NCBI RefSeq assembly: GCF_000411135.1
Contig: NZ_KE150262.1
Span: forward strand, 752,998 to 816,997
From: Actinotignum schaalii FB123-CNA-2
GTDB taxonomy: Bacteria; Actinomycetota; Actinomycetes; Actinomycetales; Actinomycetaceae
Reading direction: 5' to 3'
DNA: 64,000 bases
Every line of letters begins with the position of its first letter. The first letter of the stretch is position 1. The position numbers were made by a program, and so were the translations under genes. Shown here piece after piece: positions 1 through 7,881 of this stretch. Below the pieces are notes generated by a model, which saw nothing but the letters and a program-made list of their open reading frames with translations, made no database searches and was not told the origin of the DNA.

Positions 1-2
1 TC

Positions 3-947
3 ATCCTCATCCTGGGTGCCGTTTTCATCTTCCTGCTCCTCGAGTCATATCCGGCATTCATTGCCGGTAAGGAAGAAATCTCAGGGACAGCAGATTTCAC
101 GAAGGGGATGGGATTCTGGCAGTACGCCGGGGCAGCCCTCTTCGGCACCGTGCTTTCCGCACTCCTGGCTCTCGCCCTTGCTGTGCCCTTCGCGGTGGCG
201 ATTGCGCTGTTCATTTCGCATTTCGCACACCGGCGCTTCGCCTCCGTCCTCGGTTACATCATTGACCTGCTCGCGGCCATTCCCTCGGTGGTTTTCGGCC
301 TGTGGGGCATCCGCACTCTCGAACCGATTGTGCGTCCCGTTTTCGAATGGGTCTCCAATGTGCTCACCCCGCCCCTCCAGTGGTGGGTGGATCACGTTCC
401 CTTCATGGGTGAAGAAGGCGGACTGGCCCAATTCGACTGGTGGCCCCTGCAGCCCAGCCTGGTGGCTTTCACTCCGCCGGCCCGTAACATCATGATGGGC
501 GGCCTGGTACTGGCCATTATGATCCTCCCGATTATCACCTCGCTGTGCCGTGAAGTGTTCCTCCAGACGCCGAAGCTGCTGGAAGAAGCGGCCCTTGGCC
601 TGGGCGCCACCCGCTGGGAAATGATCAAGATGACTGTGCTCCCGGTGGGGCGTTCCGGTATCGTTTCCGCGGCTATGCTGGGCCTGGGGCGCGCCCTGGG
701 CGAAACGATGGCGCTCCTTATGGTGCTCTCGGCGGGTCTGCAGGTGAACTTCAACCTCTTCTCCCCGGGCCAGCACTCCACCATCGCCTCCCAGATCGCC
801 CTGAACTTCCCTGAAGCTCATCCCGGTCTGCAGCGCCAGGTCCTTATCGGTATCGGCCTCATGCTCTTCGCCCTGACCTTCGTGGTCAACTGGTTGGCGC
901 GGCGCGTTCTGGCCCGGTACGCAGAATTCTCAGGAGCGAATGCCTAA
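3..947 (+). CDS. pstC: Phosphate ABC transporter permease PstC (5' end outside window)
   Basis: One of the two membrane channel subunits of the high-affinity PstSCAB phosphate importer. The reading frame is open from base 3, so the true start lies upstream and 314 residues are visible. Several hydrophobic membrane helices are visible, and the stretch EEAALGLGATRWEMIKMTVL is the EAA-type loop that docks on the ATPase PstB. The stop codon TAA shares one base with the ATG of pstA, which indicates translational coupling. The neighbours pstA and pstB make the assignment firm. pstS is expected upstream, outside the window. PstC and PstA resemble each other, but operon order and the PstA-like next gene support PstC here. 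Confidence 0.93.
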   Translation: MLILGAVFIFLLLESYPAFIAGKEEISGTADFTKGMGFWQYAGAALFGTVLSALLALALAVPFAVAIALFISHFAHRRFASVLGYIIDLLAAIPSVVFGLWGIRTLEPIVRPVFEWVSNVLTPPLQWWVDHVPFMGEEGGLAQFDWWPLQPSLVAFTPPARNIMMGGLVLAIMILPIITSLCREVFLQTPKLLEEAALGLGATRWEMIKMTVLPVGRSGIVSAAMLGLGRALGETMALLMVLSAGLQVNFNLFSPGQHSTIASQIALNFPEAHPGLQRQVLIGIGLMLFALTFVVNWLARRVLARYAEFSGANA

Positions 948-2068
948 TGAGTACTGACGTGACACAGACCCCCGCCAGCCAACCCGACGGCGGAGCGCAC
1001 GCTATTCCGGTCGAGCCGGCTGTCAGCGAAGGCACGCCGATCTTCGCCTCCGAATACGGGCGCCTGCCCAAGTTCTTCAACTGGGCCGTGCTCATCGTGT
1101 GCATGCTGGCTTCCTGGCTACTTTTCCACTTCGGTTTCAAAGCGGATTCACTTTTCGGCGCGGTCCTCGTGGGACTCCTTGTCTTCTTCCTCGTTATCCG
1201 CATTGTCGGGTACGCGGTAGAAGGCCCGCGCCGCGGCGCCAACCGCATGGCAACCGTGCTCATCACCAGTGCTTTTGCGCTCGCGGTTCTTCCACTGCTC
1301 TCGCTGCTGTACACGGTGATCGTGGAAGCCCTTCCGGTTCTCAGCTACTCCTTCCTCAATAATTCCACCCTCGGCATGTCCCTGCCCGGCGCTCAGCCCG
1401 GTCTCGGCCACGCCATCGTGGGCACGCTCATTATTACCGGCATTACGGCGCTCATCGCCATTCCGCTCGGTGTTCTGACGGCCATCTACCTGGTGGAATA
1501 CAATAGGGGCGGCTGGTTCGGGCGCTCGGTGACCTTCCTGGTCGATATCATGACGGGCATCCCTTCTATCGTGGCCGGTCTCTTTGCCGCGGCGATTGTT
1601 CCGGTGCTCGCCCCCGCGCTCGGGTTCCGCAATGGCATCATGGGCGCCGTCGCCCTTGTTGTTCTTATGACGCCGATCGTGGTGCGCAATACCGAAGAAA
1701 TGCTGCGCATCGTCTCCAATGAATTGCGCGAAGCGTCCTACGCGCTGGGAGTGACGAAGTCCCGCACTATTATCAAGGTGGTGCTGCGGACCGCGCTGCC
1801 GGGTATTGTTTCCGGCTGCGTGATCGCCATCGCCCGCGTGATCGGCGAATCGGCCCCGCTGATGATTACCGCCTCCGTCTCGGACACGTTCAACTATTCC
1901 TTGTTCAACGGTCCGATGATGACGTTGCCGGTCTTCGTTTACTCGCAGTTCAAGGCCAATAACCTCGATCTGGCCTGGGGCGGCGCGCTCGTCTTGGTGT
2001 TTATCGTGCTGGTATTCAACTTGCTGGCGCGCTTGATTGCTCATATCTTCGCCCCGAAGGGCCGCTAA
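947..2068 (+). CDS. pstA: Phosphate ABC transporter permease PstA
   Basis: Second membrane channel subunit of the Pst phosphate importer, 373 residues. The N-terminal 40 residues are polar, then two hydrophobic helices (about residues 47-90) precede the usual PstA core. This makes the protein longer than the roughly 290-300 residues common in the family. The core contains the EAA-like loop around [17 protein letters not shown], which contacts PstB. The ATG overlaps the pstC stop (TAATG), and pstB begins 24 bases downstream. The long N-terminal extension is the only unusual point; it is common in actinobacterial PstA. Assignment rests on family similarity and operon position. Confidence 0.94.
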   Translation: MSTDVTQTPASQPDGGAHAIPVEPAVSEGTPIFASEYGRLPKFFNWAVLIVCMLASWLLFHFGFKADSLFGAVLVGLLVFFLVIRIVGYAVEGPRRGANRMATVLITSAFALAVLPLLSLLYTVIVEALPVLSYSFLNNSTLGMSLPGAQPGLGHAIVGTLIITGITALIAIPLGVLTAIYLVEYNRGGWFGRSVTFLVDIMTGIPSIVAGLFAAAIVPVLAPALGFRNGIMGAVALVVLMTPIVVRNTEEMLRIVSNELREASYALGVTKSRTIIKVVLRTALPGIVSGCVIAIARVIGESAPLMITASVSDTFNYSLFNGPMMTLPVFVYSQFKANNLDLAWGGALVLVFIVLVFNLLARLIAHIFAPKGR

Positions 2069-2091
2069 AGCGGCAGCCGAAAGGAAAAACA

Positions 2092-2871
2092 GTGCCTCAG
2101 GGAATTAGTGTTCGTAACGAGAACATCTACTACGGTGATTTCCTCGCCGTGGAGAACGTCAATGTGGATATTAAGCCGAATTCGGTGACCGCGCTCATCG
2201 GGCCGTCCGGTTGCGGCAAGTCCACCTTCTTGCGTTCCCTCAACCGTATGCATGAAGTGATCGACGGCGCATACGTGACCGGCGACGTCTTCATCGACGG
2301 TAATAATATCTACGGCCCCGGCGTGGACCCGGTAACCGTCCGCCAGCACGTGGGCATGGTCTTCCAGCGTGCCAATCCCTTCCCCACCATGTCGATTCGT
2401 GACAATGTGCTGGCGGGGATGCGGCTCAATTCGCAGAAGATCAAGAAGTCCGATGCGGATGAGATCGTGGAGCGTTCGCTGCGCGGCTCCAACCTCTGGG
2501 AAGAAGTGAAGGACCGCCTCGATAAGCCGGGTTCTTCGCTTTCCGGCGGCCAGCAGCAGCGCCTGTGCATTGCCCGGGCCATCGCGGTCAAGCCCGAGGT
2601 GCTCCTCATGGACGAACCGTGTTCGGCCCTCGACCCGATTTCCACCCTCGCGATTGAGGACCTCATGAACAGCCTCAAAGAGGAATACACAATCGTAATC
2701 GTGACGCACAATATGCAGCAGGCTGCGCGCGTCTCGGAAATGACCGGCTTCTTCAATATTGCCGGGACCGGCAAGCCCGGGCACCTCGTGGAGTTCGACC
2801 AGACGGAGAAGATTTTCTCCAACCCGACCCATAAGGAAACCGAAGATTACGTCTCCGGGCGTTTCGGTTAA
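2092..2871 (+). CDS. pstB: Phosphate ABC transporter ATPase PstB
   Basis: ATPase that powers phosphate import through PstC and PstA at the inner face of the membrane; 259 residues, the normal length. Walker [10 protein letters not shown] is at residues 37-45, the ABC signature LSGGQ at 150-154 and Walker B VLLMDEP at 170-176. A GTG start is chosen because AAAGGA lies 8-12 bases before it and the N-terminus then matches PstB. It is the last gene of the pst operon seen here: no PhoU follows directly, and a strong hairpin lies 33 bases downstream. A PhoU-like DUF47 protein is encoded on the other strand with the Pit transporter. Confidence 0.96.
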   Translation: MPQGISVRNENIYYGDFLAVENVNVDIKPNSVTALIGPSGCGKSTFLRSLNRMHEVIDGAYVTGDVFIDGNNIYGPGVDPVTVRQHVGMVFQRANPFPTMSIRDNVLAGMRLNSQKIKKSDADEIVERSLRGSNLWEEVKDRLDKPGSSLSGGQQQRLCIARAIAVKPEVLLMDEPCSALDPISTLAIEDLMNSLKEEYTIVIVTHNMQQAARVSEMTGFFNIAGTGKPGHLVEFDQTEKIFSNPTHKETEDYVSGRFG

Positions 2872-2903
2872 ACACCGGCTAAATCTTAGCTGTTTACCTT
2901 GCG

Positions 2904-2941
2904 AACTGTGCCGCGCGGGAATGATCCTGCGCGGCACAGTT
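2904..2941 (+). terminator. Hairpin terminator after pstB
   Basis: Perfect 13-bp stem (2904-2916 with 2929-2941), extended by GGGA/TCCT with one G-T pair to a 4-base ATGA loop. It lies 33 bases after the pstB stop. The T-run is weak on both strands, so it may serve both convergent transcripts (pst and pit). Confidence 0.7.
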
Positions 2942-2961
2942 ATGTTGTGGATGCTATATAA

Positions 2962-2977
2962 GTACGACGACGCCGCA
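2962..2977 (+). repeat. Dispersed motif GTACGACGACGC, copy 1
   Basis: GTACGACGACGCCGCA in the gap between the convergent pstB and pit genes. The core recurs at 6047, 7166 (reverse), 13368, 33621 (reverse) and nearly at 51794 and 54773. Function unknown. Confidence 0.6.
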
Positions 2978-3069
2978 CCGGCCCGCCGCCTCACCTCTGT
3001 GCAGCGTGCGCGTGGTGTGGTGCTCGCCCGCGGGGTTAGCGCGGGCCGGGCGGAGATGCGTAAATACGT

Positions 3070-4080
3070 CTAGATCAGTACCAGGCGCAGCAACCACGTA
3101 GCAACCGCTGCCAGGGCACCGGCGGCCGGGATCGTGAGGATCCAAGCGGTGGCAATGTTACCGGCCACGGACCAGCGCACTGCCGAACGTCGCTTCGTGG
3201 CACCGACCCCCATGATGGCGCAGGTGATGGTATGCGTGGTGGAAATCGGGGCGGCCCATACAAACGCCGTCGTATAAAGAACGCTGGCGGCTACACTTTC
3301 CGCAACGAAACCGCGAGCCGGATCCAAATCAATAATTTTTGAGCCGAGCGTCTTCATAATGCGGAAACCGCCGGTCGCGGTCCCCAAAGAAATCGCGGCG
3401 GCCGCGGCCAGTTTCACCCAGGTGGGGATGCCGTCTTCAAGATTGTGGAAACCGCCGGCCGTGAGGGCCAGCACGATCACGCCCATTGTTTTCTGGGCGT
3501 CCTGGAGGCCGTGCCCGAGGGCCACCATGGCAGCGGAAACCGTCTGGGCGTAACGGAAGCGATGCATAGTGGTGTGGTAGGGAGCCTCCGTGAGGAGGCG
3601 CAGCACCACTTTCATAATGAGATAGGCCAGCAGGAAACCAACCGCGGGGGAAACGATCATCGGCACCACCACACGGTCGAAAATAACCGTCCAATGCACG
3701 GTGGCCAGGGAGGCGATACCGGCGCCGGCCAGCCCGCCGATAAGCGCATGCGAAGAAGAAGAGGGCAGCCCGCGCCACCAGGTAATAAGATTCCAGCCAA
3801 TCGCGCCGGCCAGTCCGCCGAGTACCAGGGTGAGGCCGGTTATTTTTTCCAGCTCGGTAATATCAACGATGCCGGAGCCGATTGTTTCGGCTACTTTCGT
3901 GCCGAGCATCGCGCCGAGGAAGTTCATGACGGCTGCCATCGCGAGGGCCACCCCGGGGGTCAATGCACGGGTGGCTACCGAGGTGGCGATGGCATTCGCG
4001 GCGTCGTGAAAACCGTTAGTGAAGTCAAAAATGAGGCTAATGACGACGACGGTGCCCACCAAAAAGAGCAACTCGGACAA
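3070..4080 (-). CDS. pit: Low-affinity inorganic phosphate transporter, Pit family
   Basis: Secondary transporter that imports phosphate (usually as a metal-phosphate) with protons; 336 residues with about ten hydrophobic helices. The N-terminal DFTNGFHDAANAIAT and the internal LPSSSSHALIGGLAG are the duplicated PHO-4/Pit signatures. The gene starts 2 bases after the stop of a DUF47 gene on the same strand, the usual pairing of Pit with its PhoU-like regulator. It converges on the pst operon, so a high-affinity and a low-affinity phosphate system sit back to back. A PHO-box-like repeat lies upstream of the pair, suggesting phosphate control. Confidence 0.95.
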   Translation of the reverse strand: MSELLFLVGTVVVISLIFDFTNGFHDAANAIATSVATRALTPGVALAMAAVMNFLGAMLGTKVAETIGSGIVDITELEKITGLTLVLGGLAGAIGWNLITWWRGLPSSSSHALIGGLAGAGIASLATVHWTVIFDRVVVPMIVSPAVGFLLAYLIMKVVLRLLTEAPYHTTMHRFRYAQTVSAAMVALGHGLQDAQKTMGVIVLALTAGGFHNLEDGIPTWVKLAAAAAISLGTATGGFRIMKTLGSKIIDLDPARGFVAESVAASVLYTTAFVWAAPISTTHTITCAIMGVGATKRRSAVRWSVAGNIATAWILTIPAAGALAAVATWLLRLVLI

Positions 4081-4082
4081 AA

Positions 4083-4709
4083 TCAGGACTCCTTGAGGGC
4101 AATACGCTCGACCACGGCGGCGAGCGTCTCGAAAGCGTCGACGGTGTCCTCGAGAGTGTCCACAACCAGTTTGACGCGCAGCAATTCAATGGCATCGGTG
4201 GCGTTCTCAAAGAGCGAGGCGAGAGTGGAACGGTAGAGGGAATCGCCCTTGTTTTCCAGCTGGTTAATTTCCACCCAGTATTCGCGAGTATCCGGGGAAG
4301 TGGGGTTGAAATGCGCGAGAATATCCGAGGAGAGGCGGGCGCAGGTCTTGAGAATATCCACCACCGTCGGCGCGCTATCGGGGAGGGTGAGGGGGCGCAT
4401 AAAGGCCACGTTTTCCCCGACCTCGTCCATGAGGTCCACGCAATTATCGATAGCGGTGGTGAGGGCATAAAGATCCTCCCTGTCGAAAGGGAGGACGAAA
4501 GACCTATTTACCACTTTGAGGAGTGCGTGATTTGACTCATCTGCATTGTTTTCGATGGTGTGCAGCTGCTGTTGCAACTCTCCGCGCTCGTGAACCGGTG
4601 CGGTCATGAGCTGCGCGAGGCCCGCGGCGGCAATGGGAAGATGCGCCGCCTGGGCGCCAATAAGGTCGAAAACCCGCGTGGAACGCGAGAATTTAGAGAA
4701 TAACCCCAC
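4083..4709 (-). CDS. DUF47 (PhoU-like) Pit accessory protein
   Basis: Cytoplasmic all-helical PhoU-like protein that accompanies and probably modulates Pit; 208 residues. The GTG start at 4709 is chosen because it gives the typical N-terminus VGLFSKFSRSTRVFDLI and has GAGG 8 bases upstream. A longer open frame to an ATG at 4760 has no ribosome site and would run across the PHO-box-like repeat. The protein shows the pattern of paired acidic helices with conserved Asp in NNADESNHALLK and TAIDNCVDLMDEVGENV, typical metal-binding positions of the family. It is the first gene of the two-gene pit operon. Confidence 0.9.
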   Translation of the reverse strand: MGLFSKFSRSTRVFDLIGAQAAHLPIAAAGLAQLMTAPVHERGELQQQLHTIENNADESNHALLKVVNRSFVLPFDREDLYALTTAIDNCVDLMDEVGENVAFMRPLTLPDSAPTVVDILKTCARLSSDILAHFNPTSPDTREYWVEINQLENKGDSLYRSTLASLFENATDAIELLRVKLVVDTLEDTVDAFETLAAVVERIALKES

Positions 4710-4729
4710 GTGAATTCCTCGTTTCGGGG

Positions 4730-4748
4730 ACATGAACAATCGATGAAC
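4730..4748 (-). promoter_or_regulatory. PHO-box-like direct repeat upstream of DUF47-pit
   Basis: On the minus strand GTTCATCGATT is followed directly by GTTCATG, two GTTCA units with an 11-base period. This matches the layout of actinobacterial PhoP boxes (GTTCACC units every 11 bases). It lies 21-39 bases before the chosen GTG start. Binding is inferred from pattern and context. Confidence 0.5.
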
Positions 4749-4819
4749 GACTCGTTTCAAGGATAGTTCATTACGGGGCGAAACGTGTATTGCGCGGCGG
4801 TGAGATCGGGCAAGAAAAG

Positions 4820-4904
4820 GGTGCCGGACCTGAGAGCGCCTGACGGCGCGAATGCCGCTCGTAGCGGCGCTAGTTGGAGCCCGGGGCTTTCAAGGTCCGG
4901 CACC
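4820..4904 (-). ncRNA. 85-nt branched hairpin element, possible leader attenuator of DUF47-pit
   Basis: A perfect 12-bp closing stem (GGTGCCGGACCT with AGGTCCGGCACC, 4820-4831/4893-4904) encloses three small hairpins: GCGCC/GGCGC (4836-4849), GCCGCT/AGCGGC (4854-4868) and AGCC/GGCT (4878-4888). AGCGCC (4835-4840) can instead pair with GGCGCT (4866-4871), giving an alternative fold. Read on the minus strand, the closing stem is followed by CCTTTTCTT, like a terminator tail. A tRNA is excluded by the 3-4 base loops. Whether it is transcribed is unknown. Confidence 0.45.
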
Positions 4905-5092
4905 GTGGCTTCAGAATAACAAGAGCACGGGCAATCGGAAACTTTTCCTCGGACTTTCGGGCCAAGCGTGAAAAATGAAGACTTTTTCGCTCCGACGTGG
5001 GAAAATATCACTAGCTATGGGCTCCGGCCGCCGCGGGTCGCGCGTGCCCGGATCTTTGGGCGGCACCCGGCCGGGGCGGGTAACCTGAGCAT

Positions 5093-5719
5093 ATGGTCTT
5101 TGCAATCCCTGAAAATCTCAGCCCGGAAACCTATCCGATGGCGTGGCTCGTTGATACCTGGCGCGGCGCTGGCCTTCTCGAATACGAAGGTGTGGACGCG
5201 GCCGGTTACCTTCACGAATTGCGCATCGATAATGATGACCACGGCCCCTACCTGCGGTTGCGCTCCGCGACCTGGCTTTCCCAAGAGCCGGCCGGGGCGG
5301 TGGATCGCGAAGTCCCCGGCGGGCGGATGTACGCGGCCCTCACCAAAGGCCAGCTGTGGTCCAGCTTCGAAGGCTACCTGCGCGTTTCCCCGAATAACCT
5401 CCAGGGGACGGAGGGGCGTTTCGTGCTGGAGGGAATGATTGCCACTTCCGCCGGCCACGCCATGACCTGGGCCGGTTTCATTAAGGGCCCGCAATTCCAG
5501 ATCGTCGCGGACGCCATCGCCGCCACCCCCACCGCCGCGAGCTATACCGGCGGCCAAATCATGGGTGGCTACGTGGAATCGGAGCTTTTCTACGCTTACG
5601 ATATGGCCGCCTTCGGGGTTCCGATGCGCAGCTACATGGCCGGCCGCCTCCAGCGCCAGAGCGATTGCCCGGAAGCGGAGCCGAAGTCTGCGCCATCCGA
5701 AGCGCAACCGGAATCGTGA
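5093..5719 (+). CDS. FABP-family heme-binding protein (nitrobindin/DUF1794-like)
   Basis: Small ten-stranded beta-barrel of the nitrobindin / DUF1794 family, 208 residues. Members bind heme, and some act on peroxynitrite. The N-terminal MAWLVDTWRGAGLLEY corresponds to the family's LxGxWxGxG opening, and the C-terminal ELFYAYDMAAFGVPMRSYMA matches the conserved closing strand. In actinobacteria this gene commonly precedes a YgfZ-type gene, as here: its TGA overlaps the GTG of the next frame (GTGA). Heme binding usually needs a His near the C-terminus; I see none in the closing strand, so heme binding here is uncertain. The last 20 residues are a polar tail. Confidence 0.8.
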   Translation: MVFAIPENLSPETYPMAWLVDTWRGAGLLEYEGVDAAGYLHELRIDNDDHGPYLRLRSATWLSQEPAGAVDREVPGGRMYAALTKGQLWSSFEGYLRVSPNNLQGTEGRFVLEGMIATSAGHAMTWAGFIKGPQFQIVADAIAATPTAASYTGGQIMGGYVESELFYAYDMAAFGVPMRSYMAGRLQRQSDCPEAEPKSAPSEAQPES

Positions 5720-6747
5720 AACCCAGCCCGCTGCTGCGCTGGCCCGGTGCGGTTCCCGGGGTAGGGGACACGGCCGGGGTGGCTGCTTTTTACACCAATC
5801 CCTATGTGGAGCAGCGCGAGCTGGAGGCCGGGCGCGGCTTCGTGGACCTCTCGCACTGGCGGGTGCTGCGCGGCGCCGGCAGGGCTTGCCCGGGTGCTGA
5901 TCGGGCCTGCGAAGTGCTGGAATGCGATAGCCGGGGGCGGATTCGTGGTGCTCTGCTGCGCTGTGCGGGTAGTCGTGAAGATGTTTTCTTGAGTCCACCG
6001 GGTGGGATCCATTCCACTATGTGCCCGGCCAGCTATATCGCGATAGGTACGACGACGCAGGGAGCCGAGCGCCTCCGTGCGGCCATGCACGGTCGGCCGG
6101 GGCTATCCGCTGTTTTCTGGGAAGACTGGTGGCCGGATAGCGATATTGTGATCCTCCTGGTCGAGGATATTGAGGTACTTGCCCGGGCCGGGCAAGCGGC
6201 CGGCATGAGCCCGGTAGGTTTATTTGCCTGGGATGCGCATCGGGCCGCGGCGCGCCGCCCGGATCCGTTCCGGGCGGCGCGCGCCGGGGCGGGCCCGACT
6301 GAGATATACGGACCTGGGATAGCGGGCAGCTGCGCATCCCGGGAAGTAAGCACTCGCGAATCCGGAGAAGCGAGTACCCGCCAGCTCGGCGGTGCCGGGC
6401 GGAGCCTGGCCTGCTTATATTTGGAAGGCCCGGACGCGGCCGACTTACCCGAGGCTGGCACGCCGGTACTCGCGGAGCGGTCCGATGCGGTGAGTGCGGG
6501 TGGGGCGAGCGGGATTGCGGCGGTCGAAACGGAAACGAATCAGCCCGAGGGGGTGGTTGTGGGCCCGGTGCTGTCGGCGGTGCGGCATTGGGAAGAAGGT
6601 CCGCTTGCCCTCGCGCTGATCAGGGAGCCAGCGGCGCTGGGCGCGGTGCGGGTAGGGGAATTCCGCTGCGGCGTCGAACCTATTCCTCTGCCTACGCACG
6701 CTCCCGTTGTGGTGACCATTCGTGAAAGCGGCGAAAAAGTGTCGTAG
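5716..6747 (+). CDS. ygfZ: YgfZ/GcvT-like folate-binding protein, degenerate
   Basis: Related to YgfZ, a folate-binding protein that helps maintain Fe-S enzymes; 343 residues from a GTG that overlaps the upstream stop. Recognisable pieces are YVEQRELEAGRGFVDLSHW near the N-terminus and LFAWDAHRAAARRPDPF in the middle, both typical of actinobacterial YgfZ. The family signature K-G-C-Y-x-G-Q-E is absent; the matching place (about residues 210-220) reads GSCASREVST. The stretch after VDLSHW also looks shortened, without the usual WLHSLT segment. The frame is intact, so this is either a diverged protein or an early-stage pseudogene. Context (FABP-family gene before, dtd after) supports the ancestry. 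Confidence 0.6.
   Translation: MKPSPLLRWPGAVPGVGDTAGVAAFYTNPYVEQRELEAGRGFVDLSHWRVLRGAGRACPGADRACEVLECDSRGRIRGALLRCAGSREDVFLSPPGGIHSTMCPASYIAIGTTTQGAERLRAAMHGRPGLSAVFWEDWWPDSDIVILLVEDIEVLARAGQAAGMSPVGLFAWDAHRAAARRPDPFRAARAGAGPTEIYGPGIAGSCASREVSTRESGEASTRQLGGAGRSLACLYLEGPDAADLPEAGTPVLAERSDAVSAGGASGIAAVETETNQPEGVVVGPVLSAVRHWEEGPLALALIREPAALGAVRVGEFRCGVEPIPLPTHAPVVVTIRESGEKVS
6047..6060 (+). repeat. Dispersed motif GTACGACGACGC, copy 2
   Basis: GTACGACGACGCAG inside the ygfZ-like gene, where it encodes GTTTQ. It is the exact reverse complement of the copy at 7166-7179. Confidence 0.55.
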
Positions 6748-6799
6748 GCCGTGACTAGAATGAGGGCGAGCACCACGCTCACCACGAGGACGGAGAACT

Positions 6800-7141
6800 A
6801 TGAACCTAACAACCTTGCGGCTCGTCACAGATATCTGCAACGGGATATTTTTTGTGATCCAGCTGGCGATTCTCGCGTTTATGGTGTGGGCGCTGGTGGC
6901 TTGTCTGCGCCGCCCGGATGCGGATTTTCGCTATGCCCGCAAGGATAAGAAGTTCTGGAGCGGGGTGCTGCTGGGCTGCGCTCTCGTCACGGGGATCGTG
7001 CTTTTTACACCCATTCGCCTACCTTTCCAGCCGTTCCTCATGCTCGGGGCGGCTTACGGCGCGCTCTACTATCTGGGTCCCGAAGAACAGCGGATGGGGC
7101 CGCGCCGCGGTTCGCGCGGGCGCGGGAAAGGGTCCTGGTAA
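6800..7141 (+). CDS. DUF2516 family small membrane protein
   Basis: 113-residue membrane protein of the actinobacterial DUF2516 family; function unknown. The N-terminal helix (about residues 10-35, FFVIQLAILAFMVWALVACL) is followed by RRPDADFR, the characteristic xRRPDAxF motif, then a helix pair (about 50-90) and a very basic glycine/arginine-rich tail. The ATG is preceded by GGACGGAG. It lies between the ygfZ-like gene and dtd on the same strand, a common order in this phylum. No role can be inferred beyond membrane location. Confidence 0.8.
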   Translation: MNLTTLRLVTDICNGIFFVIQLAILAFMVWALVACLRRPDADFRYARKDKKFWSGVLLGCALVTGIVLFTPIRLPFQPFLMLGAAYGALYYLGPEEQRMGPRRGSRGRGKGSW

Positions 7142-7165
7142 AGCGGGGTGAGCGCAGGCCCTTAG

Positions 7166-7179
7166 CTGCGTCGTCGTAC
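7166..7179 (-). repeat. Dispersed motif GTACGACGACGC, copy 3 (reverse)
   Basis: CTGCGTCGTCGTAC between the DUF2516 gene and dtd, followed by TAC, so the reverse strand reads GTAGTACGACGACGCAG. The copy at 33621-33633 shares the same GTAGTAC lead. Confidence 0.6.
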
Positions 7180-7203
7180 TACACGCACCACGAAGGAGGA
7201 AGA

Positions 7204-7671
7204 ATGCGAGCAGTTATTCAGCGCGTCACGCGCGCATCCGTCACGGTGGACGGCAGTGTGATTTCGCAGATCGGCACGGGACTGTGCGTGCTCCTGGGTG
7301 TAACGCACGGGGATGGCGCCCCGGAAGTGGAGAAAATCGCGCGGAAAATCGCGCAGCTGAAAGTACTGCGCGCCGCGGATGGAACCGATGAGCCGAATAG
7401 TCGGCGCAGCGCGGAAGAAGCGCAGGCTCCCGTGCTGCTCGTTTCGCAATTCACTCTGTACGCGGATGTGCGTAAGGGCCGCAAGCCTTCGTGGTCCAAG
7501 GCCGCGCCCGGGGAAATTGCCGATCCGCTCTATGAGGCGGTGGTGCGCGAATTGCGGGAGACCTACGGGCTGGAGGTAGCCACCGGGCAATTTGGGGCCA
7601 TGATGGATGTGGAGCTCGTTAATGACGGCCCCTTTACGCTCCTGGTTGAGGTGGAACCGGCCAGCGCCTAA
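7204..7671 (+). CDS. dtd: D-aminoacyl-tRNA deacylase
   Basis: Cytoplasmic proofreading enzyme that removes D-amino acids (and glycine from mischarged tRNA-Ala) from tRNA; 155 residues, normal length. Both active-site signatures are present: SQFTLY at residues 81-86 and NDGPFT at 140-145 (family NxGPxT). The GAAGGAGGAAGA box gives a clear ATG start. It stands after the DUF2516 gene and before clpC. A hairpin with a TAAG loop about 20 bases downstream probably ends the transcript. Confidence 0.96.
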   Translation: MRAVIQRVTRASVTVDGSVISQIGTGLCVLLGVTHGDGAPEVEKIARKIAQLKVLRAADGTDEPNSRRSAEEAQAPVLLVSQFTLYADVRKGRKPSWSKAAPGEIADPLYEAVVRELRETYGLEVATGQFGAMMDVELVNDGPFTLLVEVEPASA

Positions 7672-7692
7672 CTCGCCGCGGCGCCCCATAAT

Positions 7693-7712
7693 CCTAGGTC
7701 TAAGGGCCTAGG
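7693..7712 (+). terminator. Hairpin after dtd
   Basis: CCTAGGTC (7693-7700) pairs with GGCCTAGG (7705-7712) with one G-T pair and a TAAG loop. There is no T-run, so it is a weak terminator; it could equally be a CCTAGG-type operator upstream of clpC. Confidence 0.4.
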
Positions 7713-7881
7713 GATAGTGAAATAAGCTCAGAAATCTCATCAAGAACAGCGATTTCCGCGCTAATTCGGCTTTTTCCCTCAGCAAAATGTGAGCCACACA
7801 CTCATGCCACTGGCGAACAGGGGACGGCTCCCGGGCCGCGGGCCGTTACTCTTTTAGAAGATTGCAAGTGCAAGGAGAGTT

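Larger units (their letters stand above)
4710..5092. other. Divergent intergenic region between DUF47-pit and the FABP-family gene
   Basis: A 383-base gap without a convincing gene. It holds a PHO-box-like repeat (4730-4748), an 85-nt branched hairpin element (4820-4904), and the promoters of two divergent transcripts, which I cannot place with confidence. CTAGCTATGG near 5010 could supply a -10 for the rightward gene. Confidence 0.6.

Noticed and set aside
4820..4904. tRNA or tRNA-like gene (cloverleaf-shaped folding)
   Set aside because: The closing stem is 12 bp instead of 7, loops are 3-4 bases, and no T-loop or anticodon arm consensus is present.
5716..6747. Frameshift as the cause of the missing YgfZ signature
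   Set aside because: The other two frames in this region do not encode KGCYxGQE or WLHSLT, so a simple frameshift does not restore the motif.
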